Shown piece by piece: positions 17,048 through 24,224 of a stretch of DNA of 64,000 nt. Every line of letters starts with the position of its first letter. Positions within the stretch are counted from its first letter, which is position 1. A program made the position numbers and the translations under genes. The notes under the pieces are model-generated. The model ran no database searches and was not told the origin of the DNA. It saw nothing but the letters and a program-made list of their open reading frames with translations. Origin of the DNA: Variovorax sp. 679 (GTDB taxonomy: Bacteria; Pseudomonadota; Gammaproteobacteria; Burkholderiales; Burkholderiaceae_C); assembly GCF_003952185.1 (NCBI RefSeq), contig NZ_RXFS01000005.1, positions 186,001 through 250,000 of the forward strand. The letters run 5' to 3'.

Positions 17048-17722
17048 ATGCTGTTCAGTGAGATTGATAAGGTACTCGACCCCTATAGGACCAAGTTGGC
17101 TGAGCTTGAGCAGAAGGCAGGCATCGGGGAGCAGGCGGATCGAGCACGCGAAGGCTCTATGTTTCCTCTCGGCATCGATGGCGATAAGGTTGACCCGCAA
17201 GAGTACTTTGCTGATGAGGCCGACTACACGCGGCGTGGCATCCGGCTGGCGTATTTCTCGGTCCAGGATGCAGAGTTACGCCGAGAGCTAATCAAAACGG
17301 TAAGAACATTGGAAGCTACCCATCAAAGTCTGTTGGACCGAGATGTTGGTGAGGCGGCGTCAGAAGTCAGCAAAGCAAAGGTAGCCCTTCGACGTTTGCC
17401 ATGGGGTACGGGCGCATTCATCGCGCTACTTTGCTTTGGCGTCGGCGAGTACAGCAAGGGTACATCGGGCGCAATTGCAGGCGGAATGCTGGGCCTGTTC
17501 ATGGGTCTAGGCTATGTGTGGAACGCAAAAGGTTCCGCGGAAAGCACCCTTGAGCAAGCAGAATTTGATCTGAAGTCTGTACAACGGGATCGCAGGATTC
17601 GCAAGCTCCACCCGGAGACATTCAGCCGCAGCGAGGAAGTGCTGGGGGAAGAACAGGAGGAGTTTGGCGACGAGAGTGCCAGGGCAAATGTCGTTAGATT
17701 CCTAGAAGAGAATCCAGCCTGA
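17048..17722 (+). CDS. membrane protein with coiled coil, element-encoded
   Basis: 224-aa protein that I do not recognise. The N-terminal half is charged and helical (IDKVLDPYRTKLAELEQKAG, later EATHQSLLDRDVGEAASEVSK). Two adjacent hydrophobic segments form a hairpin (TGAFIALLCFGVGEY and GAIAGGMLGLFMGLGYVWNA, about 130-170). The C-terminal part is again charged and helical. Both soluble halves would face the cytoplasm. The ATG at 17048 is preferred over the TTG at 17021. It is the first gene at the left end of the element, on the opposite strand to most element genes, a typical position for cargo. Confidence 0.65.
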   Translation: MLFSEIDKVLDPYRTKLAELEQKAGIGEQADRAREGSMFPLGIDGDKVDPQEYFADEADYTRRGIRLAYFSVQDAELRRELIKTVRTLEATHQSLLDRDVGEAASEVSKAKVALRRLPWGTGAFIALLCFGVGEYSKGTSGAIAGGMLGLFMGLGYVWNAKGSAESTLEQAEFDLKSVQRDRRIRKLHPETFSRSEEVLGEEQEEFGDESARANVVRFLEENPA

Positions 17723-17826
17723 AATCCGGTGGCGCGATCATCTATCTCGTTCTAAGTGGCTTCTCGTTCTGCCACCTCCGGAGGGCGGTCACGCAAAAGG
17801 TGCTCGAAGTTCGCAGCAACTGGCCC

Positions 17827-18036
17827 CTAGGTGACTTCGTTTCGGTCCTTCAGCATCTCCCTCATTGCCTTGGTCATCTGCCGCAGCGTTCGCCAATGTC
17901 CGCCGGTGTAAGCATTACGGGAGACCCGGGCTTTTCCTTCGGGGCTCGTTGGTCCCGTCGCCTTTTCCCACGGTCGCCAGATGTGGATCAGTTCCGCCTG
18001 CCGCGCCCTGCGTTCGGGCGTCCAGCCATTTGCCAT
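17827..18036 (-). CDS. small conserved hypothetical protein
   Basis: 69 aa beginning MANGWTPERRARQAELIHIW, rich in basic and Trp residues, with a GPTSPEGKARVSRNAY segment. This type of short protein recurs in betaproteobacterial mobile elements; its function is not known. It has a good Shine-Dalgarno (GGAGG, six bases before ATG). It overlaps the end of the upstream gene by 122 bp in another frame. Confidence 0.65.
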   Translation of the reverse strand: MANGWTPERRARQAELIHIWRPWEKATGPTSPEGKARVSRNAYTGGHWRTLRQMTKAMREMLKDRNEVT

Positions 18037-18601
18037 CGCTTGCCTCCAATTCTTTGAATTTCTGGATCCGGTTTTCTGCCGCGTGCGCGCAGGCGGGCGT
18101 ACTGGTCTCGAAATTGCCGTTGTTCACCTGCTGCGGGCCGTTCGCGACGTTCGCTTGCTTGGCGATCACCGTGGTCTTCGGATACTTCAGTTCAACTAAC
18201 GCGGAGATGGTGGACCGGCTCTGCGCCTGCGCCTTCAAGGCCAAGCCAAGGAAGGCCTCGAAGTTGCGTTGGTACTCCTGACCCTGCGCGCGCCGTGCAA
18301 GGTTCGTGAAGATGGTTTGGAGCGCCGTTGCCTGTGAGACCAGCATTGCCTCCAAGTCTGACAAATCGCCGGCCTTGACACGCTGGGTTGTGCCTTGGAT
18401 CGCGTTGATCATGCTCATGAGGTCCACCTCCCTTCCGAGGTGCCCGCCATACGACTGCATCACTGTGCCGGCGTTGACAGCAGGATCGGGAGCAATGCGA
18501 CCAACCGCCTGCGGCAACGTCTCTTCCGGGGATCGGACGAGCTGCAATGTCTTTGGATCGGTGCTCGTGGAAACGCCCTTGCTGACGCTTGTCTTAGCCA
18601 T
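17915..18601 (-). CDS. hypothetical protein of mobile elements
   Basis: 228 aa with a helical, hydrophilic middle (DLMSMINAIQGTTQRVKAGD, LEAMLVSQATALQTIFTNLA, NFEAFLGLALKAQAQSRST) and a PQQVNNGNFET segment followed by a low-complexity tail. I recall similar proteins from phage-like islands, paired with the MANGW small protein, but cannot name a function. The start overlaps the stop of the beta-hydroxylase gene by 8 bp, and the last 122 bp overlap the next gene, so the three are probably one transcript. Confidence 0.65.
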   Translation of the reverse strand: MAKTSVSKGVSTSTDPKTLQLVRSPEETLPQAVGRIAPDPAVNAGTVMQSYGGHLGREVDLMSMINAIQGTTQRVKAGDLSDLEAMLVSQATALQTIFTNLARRAQGQEYQRNFEAFLGLALKAQAQSRSTISALVELKYPKTTVIAKQANVANGPQQVNNGNFETSTPACAHAAENRIQKFKELEASDGKWLDARTQGAAGGTDPHLATVGKGDGTNEPRRKSPGLP

Positions 18602-19328
18602 GGCAACCCTGCTCAGCGGGGGATGTTTCTACCCACCACAGCCCATCCGGCGTGATTACGTGGGAAGACTCGGCGCTCCTAGCCACTGCCGGTGTCTTGC
18701 AGCGCACATCAACGATCAGGTGCACCCGATCATCGCTGCTGGCGTTCAACACCTCGTGCTCCTGGCTGTTGTCGAACCAATAGATTTCGCCAGTCTTCAT
18801 CTCGACAACTTCATCCCCGGCGCGGAATCGCGATCCTGCCTTGGCATTCAGGACAATGTGAAAGCGCTCGTAGTAGGCGGCATGCGATCCGCCGTCAACA
18901 TGGGGTGTTATGTGGCCACCCGGTGGAAGCTTGGTGATCAAGCAACGCCCCAAACGTTCGCCACCAACTCTCGCCATCAGGCCGAAGATGAGCGGTCGTG
19001 CTTGAGGCAACTGGCCGAAGGCGGGGTAATCAATGGACTCGTGCTCGTCGAAAACATACGACGCATCGCCCGTCCTGTTAGCTCGTTCCATGTCGTTGAA
19101 ACGTAGCCAGATGTCGGAGACCTGGGAATGAGGTGTGCCCGGGATGGCGGTGCGCAGCGTGTTCTGGTTCCAGAGGTCCGGCCGATACGCCAAGGCACAC
19201 ATCAACGGCATGACATCGCAGCCTTCGGCGATCTTCAAGAAGTTCTTCATTGGACTCACTTTCAAATGGGGGTTGAGCAGAGCTTCGATCTGCAGATGCG
19301 GAGCGGCCTGTGTGAGAGATTGATTCAT
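18594..19328 (-). CDS. aspartyl/asparaginyl beta-hydroxylase-family protein
   Basis: 244-aa 2-oxoglutarate/Fe(II) dioxygenase-like protein. The cupin-type core is visible: KLPPGGHITPHVDGG supplies an HxD pair, YYERFHIVLNA follows, and the third metal His is in FDNSQEHEVLNAS, with a nearby HLIVDVRC. The family hydroxylates Asp/Asn side chains of proteins or related substrates; the target here is unknown. The ATG at 19328 has GAGGT seven bases upstream. Its place in a mobile-element operon between a DNA-associated gene and hypotheticals suggests modification of an element or host protein. Confidence 0.75.
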   Translation of the reverse strand: MNQSLTQAAPHLQIEALLNPHLKVSPMKNFLKIAEGCDVMPLMCALAYRPDLWNQNTLRTAIPGTPHSQVSDIWLRFNDMERANRTGDASYVFDEHESIDYPAFGQLPQARPLIFGLMARVGGERLGRCLITKLPPGGHITPHVDGGSHAAYYERFHIVLNAKAGSRFRAGDEVVEMKTGEIYWFDNSQEHEVLNASSDDRVHLIVDVRCKTPAVARSAESSHVITPDGLWWVETSPAEQGCHG

Positions 19329-19335
19329 GGCTACC

Positions 19336-19914
19336 TCAATGCGTGGTCTCAAGCACAGGAGATGGCTTCTCTAGATGGTTTCCGCGAGACGGTGTAGAGA
19401 GGCCCTGAAAAATGGGCCGGATAGCACCGTGAGACGGTATAGAGCGTGCCTTCCCTGCGCCGTGAGACGGTGCAATGGGGCGCCCCTCTACGCCGTGAGA
19501 CGGTCTAAGCTCCGCGTTTTGGTAGGCACCACGTACAAACGCCTTCGCCGCGCCCTCGTCATAGCCGGGCAAGCGGTCTAGCGTGCGCCACGTAACGGCG
19601 TACCAACTGGCCTTGTTGGGGCGGTGGCCCATCACGGTTTCGTGGATGAAGCCGGCCGCCAACAGTTCGCGTTTGGCACGGGTGATCACGTCTGCACTCT
19701 TCCATCCTCTTTTTGAGAGGTAGGCGGCTGAGGCCAGCAATCGACCGTTGTTGTCGCGAACGAACTGCCTGGCGATCTCCAGCAGCAGGGAGCGCGCAGG
19801 ATGGCTTAGAGCGGCGTAGGCTGGGCTATCGAGCACGGACCAGGGTAGGGCTACGAATCCGCCAGAATCGCGCCCAGAATCGCCCCGCCTGCCGCTATTG
19901 CGGCTGTTGGCCAT
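19336..19914 (-). CDS. winged-helix/replication-type protein with embedded iteron-like repeats
   Basis: 192 aa. The N-terminal two-thirds (FVALPWSVLDSPAYAALSHP, then ARSLLLEIARQFVRDNNGRL, YLSKRGWKSADVITRAKREL, LLAAGFIHETVMG) reads as a winged-helix domain like those in phage and plasmid replication proteins. The C-terminal tail repeats PSHG four times (the last PSRG), because the DNA there carries the CCGTGAGACGGT repeats at 19382-19508. The ATG at 19914 is preferred over the TTG at 19926. The role as replication initiator is inferred from domain plus iterons; a pure regulator is the alternative. Confidence 0.6.
   Translation of the reverse strand: MANSRNSGRRGDSGRDSGGFVALPWSVLDSPAYAALSHPARSLLLEIARQFVRDNNGRLLASAAYLSKRGWKSADVITRAKRELLAAGFIHETVMGHRPNKASWYAVTWRTLDRLPGYDEGAAKAFVRGAYQNAELRPSHGVEGRPIAPSHGAGKARSIPSHGAIRPIFQGLSTPSRGNHLEKPSPVLETTH
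19382..19508. repeat. four iteron-like repeats CCGTGAGACGGT
   Basis: Copies at 19382, 19427, 19460 and 19493; spacing 45, 33 and 33 bp. Core CCG(T/C)GAGACGGT is itself an inverted repeat (ACCGT/ACGGT). All lie inside the 3' end of a coding sequence. The 33-bp spacing is three helical turns. Confidence 0.75.
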
Positions 19915-20221
19915 CCGGCTCTTCAATCAACGTGTACCGAGCCATCCGTGCATGGGAATAGCCGTCGGCGGCGTACCCATCAAACAGATCAGTGATGATG
20001 TTGAAGCCCTGGGCACGCAATCCCCAGATCCTGGCACTTGTCTGATAGCAGCCCAGCGCTCGCAGTTCGTCGGTGGTCTTGGGGCCATTTCGAAGGGCGG
20101 CGATGATGCGGCGTTGTTGGGCTTCCGTCTTGGTGCTCTTGTCGCTAAACTTCAGGCTCGACTGCGTTTTCTTGAGAGACCCCACGGCTGCAACCGATGG
20201 GGTTTTCTTTTGGGAGGTCAT
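19895..20221 (-). CDS. helix-turn-helix domain protein
   Basis: 108 aa. The C-terminal 70 residues (QQRRIIAALRNGPKTTDELR, ALGCYQTSARIWGLRAQGFN, then ARYTLIEEP) look like a winged helix with a beta wing, as in small helix-turn-helix proteins of phages and islands that end with a Tyr-rich strand. The N-terminus is Lys/Ser/Thr rich. It overlaps the AlpA-like gene upstream as ATGA and the replication-type gene downstream by 20 bp, so it is part of the same operon. Confidence 0.7.
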   Translation of the reverse strand: MTSQKKTPSVAAVGSLKKTQSSLKFSDKSTKTEAQQRRIIAALRNGPKTTDELRALGCYQTSARIWGLRAQGFNIITDLFDGYAADGYSHARMARYTLIEEPDGQQPQ

Positions 20222-20424
20222 TGTGTTTGAGCCTCCGCTTTATTGGCGATGAAGTCTTCCACCGCCGCTGCATCCCACACTGTGACGGAATCGCCAAGCT
20301 TGAAAGGCTTGGGAAATTTCCCTTCACGGACCCATCGCCACACTGTGGCCGGGCTGACAGGCAAAAGGCCATCCTTGCCCTTGGTGGTTGCTAATTCGGC
20401 AACCCTGATGACTCGCTTTGACAT
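20218..20424 (-). CDS. AlpA/excisionase-like transcriptional regulator
   Basis: 68-aa MerR-like helix-turn-helix protein: LLPVSPATVWRWVREGKFPK followed by FKLGDSVTVWDAAAVEDFI, the AlpA/Xis pattern. Proteins of this kind activate integrase or excision in P4-like elements. The ATG at 20424 is chosen for its strong AAGGAG Shine-Dalgarno; the longer frame has no support. First gene of the tightly overlapped set 20424 to 17827. Confidence 0.8.
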   Translation of the reverse strand: MSKRVIRVAELATTKGKDGLLPVSPATVWRWVREGKFPKPFKLGDSVTVWDAAAVEDFIANKAEAQTQ

Positions 20425-20538
20425 TTGCAACTCCTTTGTAAATCGCCGTGGCACGGCGTGGGAGTAATGTCTGCGGTTGGCCCTGGGCCATTCAAGGTTG
20501 GGCCATGGGCCAGTTTGGAGCAAGGCTATGGCGCAAGG

Positions 20539-22152
20539 TCACGCATCGGCGATCTCCCCGGTATTCCGCAAGCGTTGCCATGTTTTTCTGAAGACTTCAT
20601 TGCTCATACCCGGCAGCGCCGACTTCGCGGCCGTCTTGGCCTCCGACGGTTTTCCTGGCGGTGCCTTTGGTAGGCGCTTGGGATCAAAGCCCAAACTACG
20701 CAGTGCGGTGAGAACGTTGGAATCATGCGCGGCGCTTCGCTGTAGGGGCTTTGCGATATTCGTGTGATCGGAGGAGGGTGCCTCGCTTTCTCCTTGGGGC
20801 ACCGCAGCAATCCACTCATCTATCCAGCTGTGATGTTTTAGCCGTTGACCAGCGGCGATATCCACCCATTGCCGCAAAGTGCGAGCATTGCCATCAAGCG
20901 CAGCATCTTCGAAGCCACGAAGCATGCTTCTGTAGTCCATTGCATTGGGCTCGCCCTCGGTCGCCAACAACTCGCCATTCGACGTCGGGTCGTGTGGATC
21001 AAGCCCGCATAGAAGCAGGGCAGCTTCCTTGGGTTTGACGCTTGAGTACCCCCACCACCTTGATGCATTCAGCGTGAGATCCCACCACGCCAATGTGTAT
21101 TCGTTGTTCGACGCTTCGTCGGCATACCGCTGTAGCGGATCAAATTTACGGAAGGTATCTTTGGCTTCAAGCCTTGCTCTCAAATTCCATCGATACAGCA
21201 CGCCTTGAGATTGAAGCCATGCGTTAACGTCGAGCGGGGAAACCAGATCCCAGAAGTCACGAACGCGATCTGGACGGTACGGCAAATCCGTTTGCGGATC
21301 ACGAACGGTCAACTCGCCACTCATCGCGGCGTTTGTCATGCGCTTTTTCAGTGCATCGCGCGAGCCCGCATGCCATCCCTCCTGTTCTGCTATTGCAGAC
21401 GACGCATTCTCAATCGTCCAATGGGTCGGGCCGCTCCCATACGGGATGAGATGAAGCTCAATACCTCCTCGCTCCCGGAGAAAGGGCGCCAAGTCATCAA
21501 TGGGCAGAACCACCGACCTTTCGAGGCCTTCCCCGAAAAGTTGCACTTCTTTCTTTAAGGTAGAGGCATTACGTACAGTGAGCCTTCCATCCAGAACAGA
21601 TTGCTTTAATTCCGCCTCAAGATTGACGCGGGCAACGCCATAGGACATGCGGTTGTCGGCATTGCCACGATCTGGCCACATCGCATTCGCCATCATGTGC
21701 GGAAGCTCTCCAAAAGGAATAGGTCTTGCCTCATGGACTTCCAGGTAGCGGACGATAGCTGGAGTGACCGCCTGATCGACATTTCCTAGACTACGCTCGT
21801 GCATGCTTTCCGGAAGCCAAAATCGGAGCGGAGAATCTAATGGAACAGATGGGCAGTCTGGCCAACCAGCAAGATGGCTTGGAAGAAAACCGTCATTCGA
21901 CTCTAGGACATGCAGTTCGCCCGCCTTGATTGCTTCGTCCATCAGCGCTCGAAGGGCATCGGCCTTTGCTTGGTTGGTAGGATAGAAAAGCGGAGGAATC
22001 TGCTTCCGTGTGAATGCTGGTATCCACTTCCCCTTCTGGATATAGCTCTCCGCATTCAACGCCATTTGCTTGCGTTTGGCGGCGTCATATAAGGGCGCCA
22101 AGATGCGAATGCACTCGCGCATTGCATCCGCACTTTCCTTACTCAAGCTCAT
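20539..22152 (-). CDS. large hypothetical protein of the element
   Basis: 537-aa hydrophilic protein that I do not recognise. Trp-rich segments (YTLAWWDLTLNASRWWGYSS, TLRQWVDIAAGQRLKHHSWI) and a small C-terminal domain ending NEVFRKTWQRLRNTGEIADA, a tail that I associate with phage and island proteins of unknown function. No helicase, nuclease or protease motifs are visible. The ATG at 22152 has GGGAG upstream and is preferred over the earlier ATG at 22224. It lies 115 bp before the AlpA-like gene. Confidence 0.7.
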   Translation of the reverse strand: MSLSKESADAMRECIRILAPLYDAAKRKQMALNAESYIQKGKWIPAFTRKQIPPLFYPTNQAKADALRALMDEAIKAGELHVLESNDGFLPSHLAGWPDCPSVPLDSPLRFWLPESMHERSLGNVDQAVTPAIVRYLEVHEARPIPFGELPHMMANAMWPDRGNADNRMSYGVARVNLEAELKQSVLDGRLTVRNASTLKKEVQLFGEGLERSVVLPIDDLAPFLRERGGIELHLIPYGSGPTHWTIENASSAIAEQEGWHAGSRDALKKRMTNAAMSGELTVRDPQTDLPYRPDRVRDFWDLVSPLDVNAWLQSQGVLYRWNLRARLEAKDTFRKFDPLQRYADEASNNEYTLAWWDLTLNASRWWGYSSVKPKEAALLLCGLDPHDPTSNGELLATEGEPNAMDYRSMLRGFEDAALDGNARTLRQWVDIAAGQRLKHHSWIDEWIAAVPQGESEAPSSDHTNIAKPLQRSAAHDSNVLTALRSLGFDPKRLPKAPPGKPSEAKTAAKSALPGMSNEVFRKTWQRLRNTGEIADA

Positions 22153-22266
22153 AGCACTCCCGAAGTGCAGCCCCGAAAGAAAAGGCCGGCGCAGACCGTC
22201 AGGGAAACGGATGTTCGGGAGCAACCCCTAGCGCCTTCCGATCTTGTGATCCTGCCTAAATGGCCC

Positions 22267-22575
22267 CTACAGCCTCCCTACACATTGATACTCAGTCACT
22301 CGACCAATGATCCGGAGCTTTGGGTCGTCGATCTCAACCGTCTTGAAGTTCGGATTGAGAGGGCGAAGATACCAGCGGCCACCGTCGTATGCGAGTCTCT
22401 TGAAGGTGGCTTGTTGGGTGTCTACATCCTTGGCAATCACAAAGTCGCCAGGATCAACAGATCGGTTGGGATCGACCAAGAGAACCGTTCCCTCCGGGAA
22501 CGAGTATTGCGCTTCAGAATCGGGGCTGGTCATGCTTGCATCAATGACGCGAAACATTGAGATCGGATAATTCAT
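22267..22575 (-). CDS. lone S24 (LexA/CI-type) peptidase domain
   Basis: 102 aa corresponding only to the C-terminal self-cleavage domain of a LexA/CI repressor: catalytic Ser in VIDASMTSP, SFPEGTVLLVDPNRSVDPGD, and catalytic Lys in QATFKRLAY, ending KLRIIGRVTEY. No DNA-binding domain precedes it. The start ATG at 22575 has GGAGG five bases upstream, so it is translated as a separate protein. It may cleave UmuD-like, act in trans on a repressor, or dimerise with one. The upstream 22588-22905 gene is only 12 bp away. Confidence 0.75.
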   Translation of the reverse strand: MNYPISMFRVIDASMTSPDSEAQYSFPEGTVLLVDPNRSVDPGDFVIAKDVDTQQATFKRLAYDGGRWYLRPLNPNFKTVEIDDPKLRIIGRVTEYQCVGRL

Positions 22576-22587
22576 TGCACCCTCCAT

Positions 22588-22905
22588 TCATTTCGTAACT
22601 TGAGGCGAATGCGGAATGCATTGAGCCTCAAGAAAGTCCTGAAACCTCTTGTCCTCCGCAGCGGCAATTGCTGCCGACCGCATGGGCGATACCTCGCGCA
22701 ATGAATCCTGATCGAAGATCGACCAGATCTTGTTTATCGCTTCGCCAAGCTCCCTGGCGCCATCTTCGCTCAGTTCCAGATTGAACAGGCGCCGGGCGTC
22801 ACTTCCGCCCTCTGCGGAGGCGAGTCCCCAAAGGGTCCACGCAAGCCTTTTTCCAATCAACCTGTACTTCCGGTGCTGGTCAACGGTAGCAAGTCGCTTA
22901 GTCAT
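22588..22905 (-). CDS. hypothetical protein
   Basis: 105-aa mostly helical protein (MTKRLATVDQHRKYRLIGKR, RRLFNLELSEDGARELGEAI) with no recognised domain. A strong SD (GGAGGAG) precedes the ATG. It overlaps the upstream gene by 8 bp and lies 12 bp before the S24 protein, so it is in an operon with both. Confidence 0.6.
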   Translation of the reverse strand: MTKRLATVDQHRKYRLIGKRLAWTLWGLASAEGGSDARRLFNLELSEDGARELGEAINKIWSIFDQDSLREVSPMRSAAIAAAEDKRFQDFLEAQCIPHSPQVTK

Positions 22906-23182
22906 GGTCTCCTCCGGTACGGTTGAATTTCTCGATGAAGCACCTGCGCTGCTCTGGGCTCATCTGCTTCAAGCGATCGCTCAAAGCGAGCGCCATCGCT
23001 TGGCAGCGCGCCTTGCTTTCATGGCCGCCTAGGCTGCAGCGGACGATCTTTCCTTTGACACGCCATCGACCGTCCGCACTACGGCTTACATGCCGGGAAA
23101 TGGCGGTCTCAAGTGACCACTCGGAACTAGTGGACGGGTGATTTCGACCGGCGCCATCAGTCTTAGAATCGGGAAGAGCCAT
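22898..23182 (-). CDS. hypothetical protein
   Basis: 94 aa, polar, with three Cys and a basic beta-like core (SADGRWRVKGKIVRCSLGGHES) followed by a helical stretch (MALALSDRLKQMSPEQRRCF). No domain recognised. AAAGGAC lies upstream of the ATG. First gene of the set that ends with the S24 protein. Confidence 0.55.
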   Translation of the reverse strand: MALPDSKTDGAGRNHPSTSSEWSLETAISRHVSRSADGRWRVKGKIVRCSLGGHESKARCQAMALALSDRLKQMSPEQRRCFIEKFNRTGGDHD

Positions 23183-23317
23183 GATGTGCAGTCCTTTCAG
23201 GTGAGCACGTTGTGGATAGACGGTCCTTGGTGCTCCAACACCTTGGGCCGTCGCTTTTTGTGCGTCAGATCCTCACGGCCGGGCGATGCGACCGTGATGC
23301 GCTCTGCCGCGCGGCGC

Positions 23318-23497
23318 CTATTCCTTTGCCGGCTCCTTGGCCCGGTCAACGGCCTTGCTCAGCCATCCCATTCCCAAGCGACGAAGCTTCGCCCATCGAG
23401 CAGGTGTCAAACGCACCGAACCGTTCACCTTTCTTTCTTCCTCTGGGAGTGGCGGTCGCCCCATCTTGGCCAGAGCTTCGCGTTCTTGCTTCGTCAT
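23318..23497 (-). CDS. ribbon-helix-helix-like small regulator
   Basis: 59 aa: MTKQEREALAKMGRPPLPEE followed by a short strand and two helices (GSVRLTPARWAKLRRLGMGW, LSKAVDRAKE). The basic strand plus helix-helix pattern is that of Arc/MetJ-type repressors. The ATG at 23497 is chosen as the shorter form; the frame is open to 23551 but that stretch contains the operator-like repeats. The operator at 23506-23555 abuts the start, suggesting autoregulation. Confidence 0.6.
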   Translation of the reverse strand: MTKQEREALAKMGRPPLPEEERKVNGSVRLTPARWAKLRRLGMGWLSKAVDRAKEPAKE

Positions 23498-23505
23498 GGG
23501 ACTAA

Positions 23506-23555
23506 ATGTAATGCGTAAAGTCGATCTGATCAAGGACTTTATGTAATGCATAAAG
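23506..23555. promoter_or_regulatory. tandem operator-like repeats ATGTAATGCRTAAAG
   Basis: 15-bp direct repeats at 23506-23520 and 23541-23555 (one mismatch, 35 bp apart start to start). The second is part of a perfect palindrome CTTTATG-TAATG-CATAAAG at 23537-23555. Sits between the RHH-like gene and the divergent gene at 23638, so it may control both. Confidence 0.65.
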
Positions 23556-23637
23556 AGCGCCGAGCGTCCCTCTCAGATTGTTTGGCGCCAGACTGTGTGT
23601 AGAGTTGCTTGGAACTACCACCGTACTTCGGATAGAC

Positions 23638-24129
23638 ATGGCTCAGACGTTTCACCTGCGACTGCTTTTGGAAGGACAGGACGACCTCATCTATGAGGTT
23701 CGAAAGTCGGAGGCCGACAGGTTGAAGCGGATTCTTGCCGGTGAAAATTGGGCCGATCTGATGTTCTGGTTCGATACCATCGATGGCCGGAGCGTGCTCG
23801 TGAACCTCGCATATCTCCAGGGCGCGAGGTATCTGTGGGACGTTGCGCCGGCACCGCCGGATTCGCGGGTCAGCGCTGACGATCACATGCGGATTGCACT
23901 TCGCGGAAGACAGGTGATTTCAGAGTGGCCTAGCGAAGATTCAAAGGACGTCTATACGCTGTTTTGGGAGTTGGAACTAGGCCTGGAAAAGGTGACGTTC
24001 ACGGACGTTGATGGAGAGGATTTCACGCTGATTGCTCATCAGATCGTGTATCTAACAGCGCCTAAGGAAGTTATCGACGAAGGTCGCAGGCTGGTGGAAG
24101 GGGAAGATGACGGGGGCGCTGAGTCTTGA
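23638..24129 (+). CDS. hypothetical protein, element cargo
   Basis: 163-aa acidic protein, not recognised. Alternates short strands and helices: QTFHLRLLLEGQDDLIYEVR, SEADRLKRILAGENWADLMF, WFDTIDGRSVLVNLAYLQGA and an acidic C-terminus ending GEDDGG. It has the look of a compact beta sandwich. Divergent from the RHH-like gene, with the operator-like repeats in the shared upstream region. Confidence 0.6.
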   Translation: MAQTFHLRLLLEGQDDLIYEVRKSEADRLKRILAGENWADLMFWFDTIDGRSVLVNLAYLQGARYLWDVAPAPPDSRVSADDHMRIALRGRQVISEWPSEDSKDVYTLFWELELGLEKVTFTDVDGEDFTLIAHQIVYLTAPKEVIDEGRRLVEGEDDGGAES

Positions 24130-24224
24130 GTCGCATCAGGCCTGAAGGTGCGTCAGTATTGTCCCCAGCCTAAAGAGCGACGTGTGCAGCCGTCATGAGA
24201 CCGCTATCAAGATGGCCGCATTTG

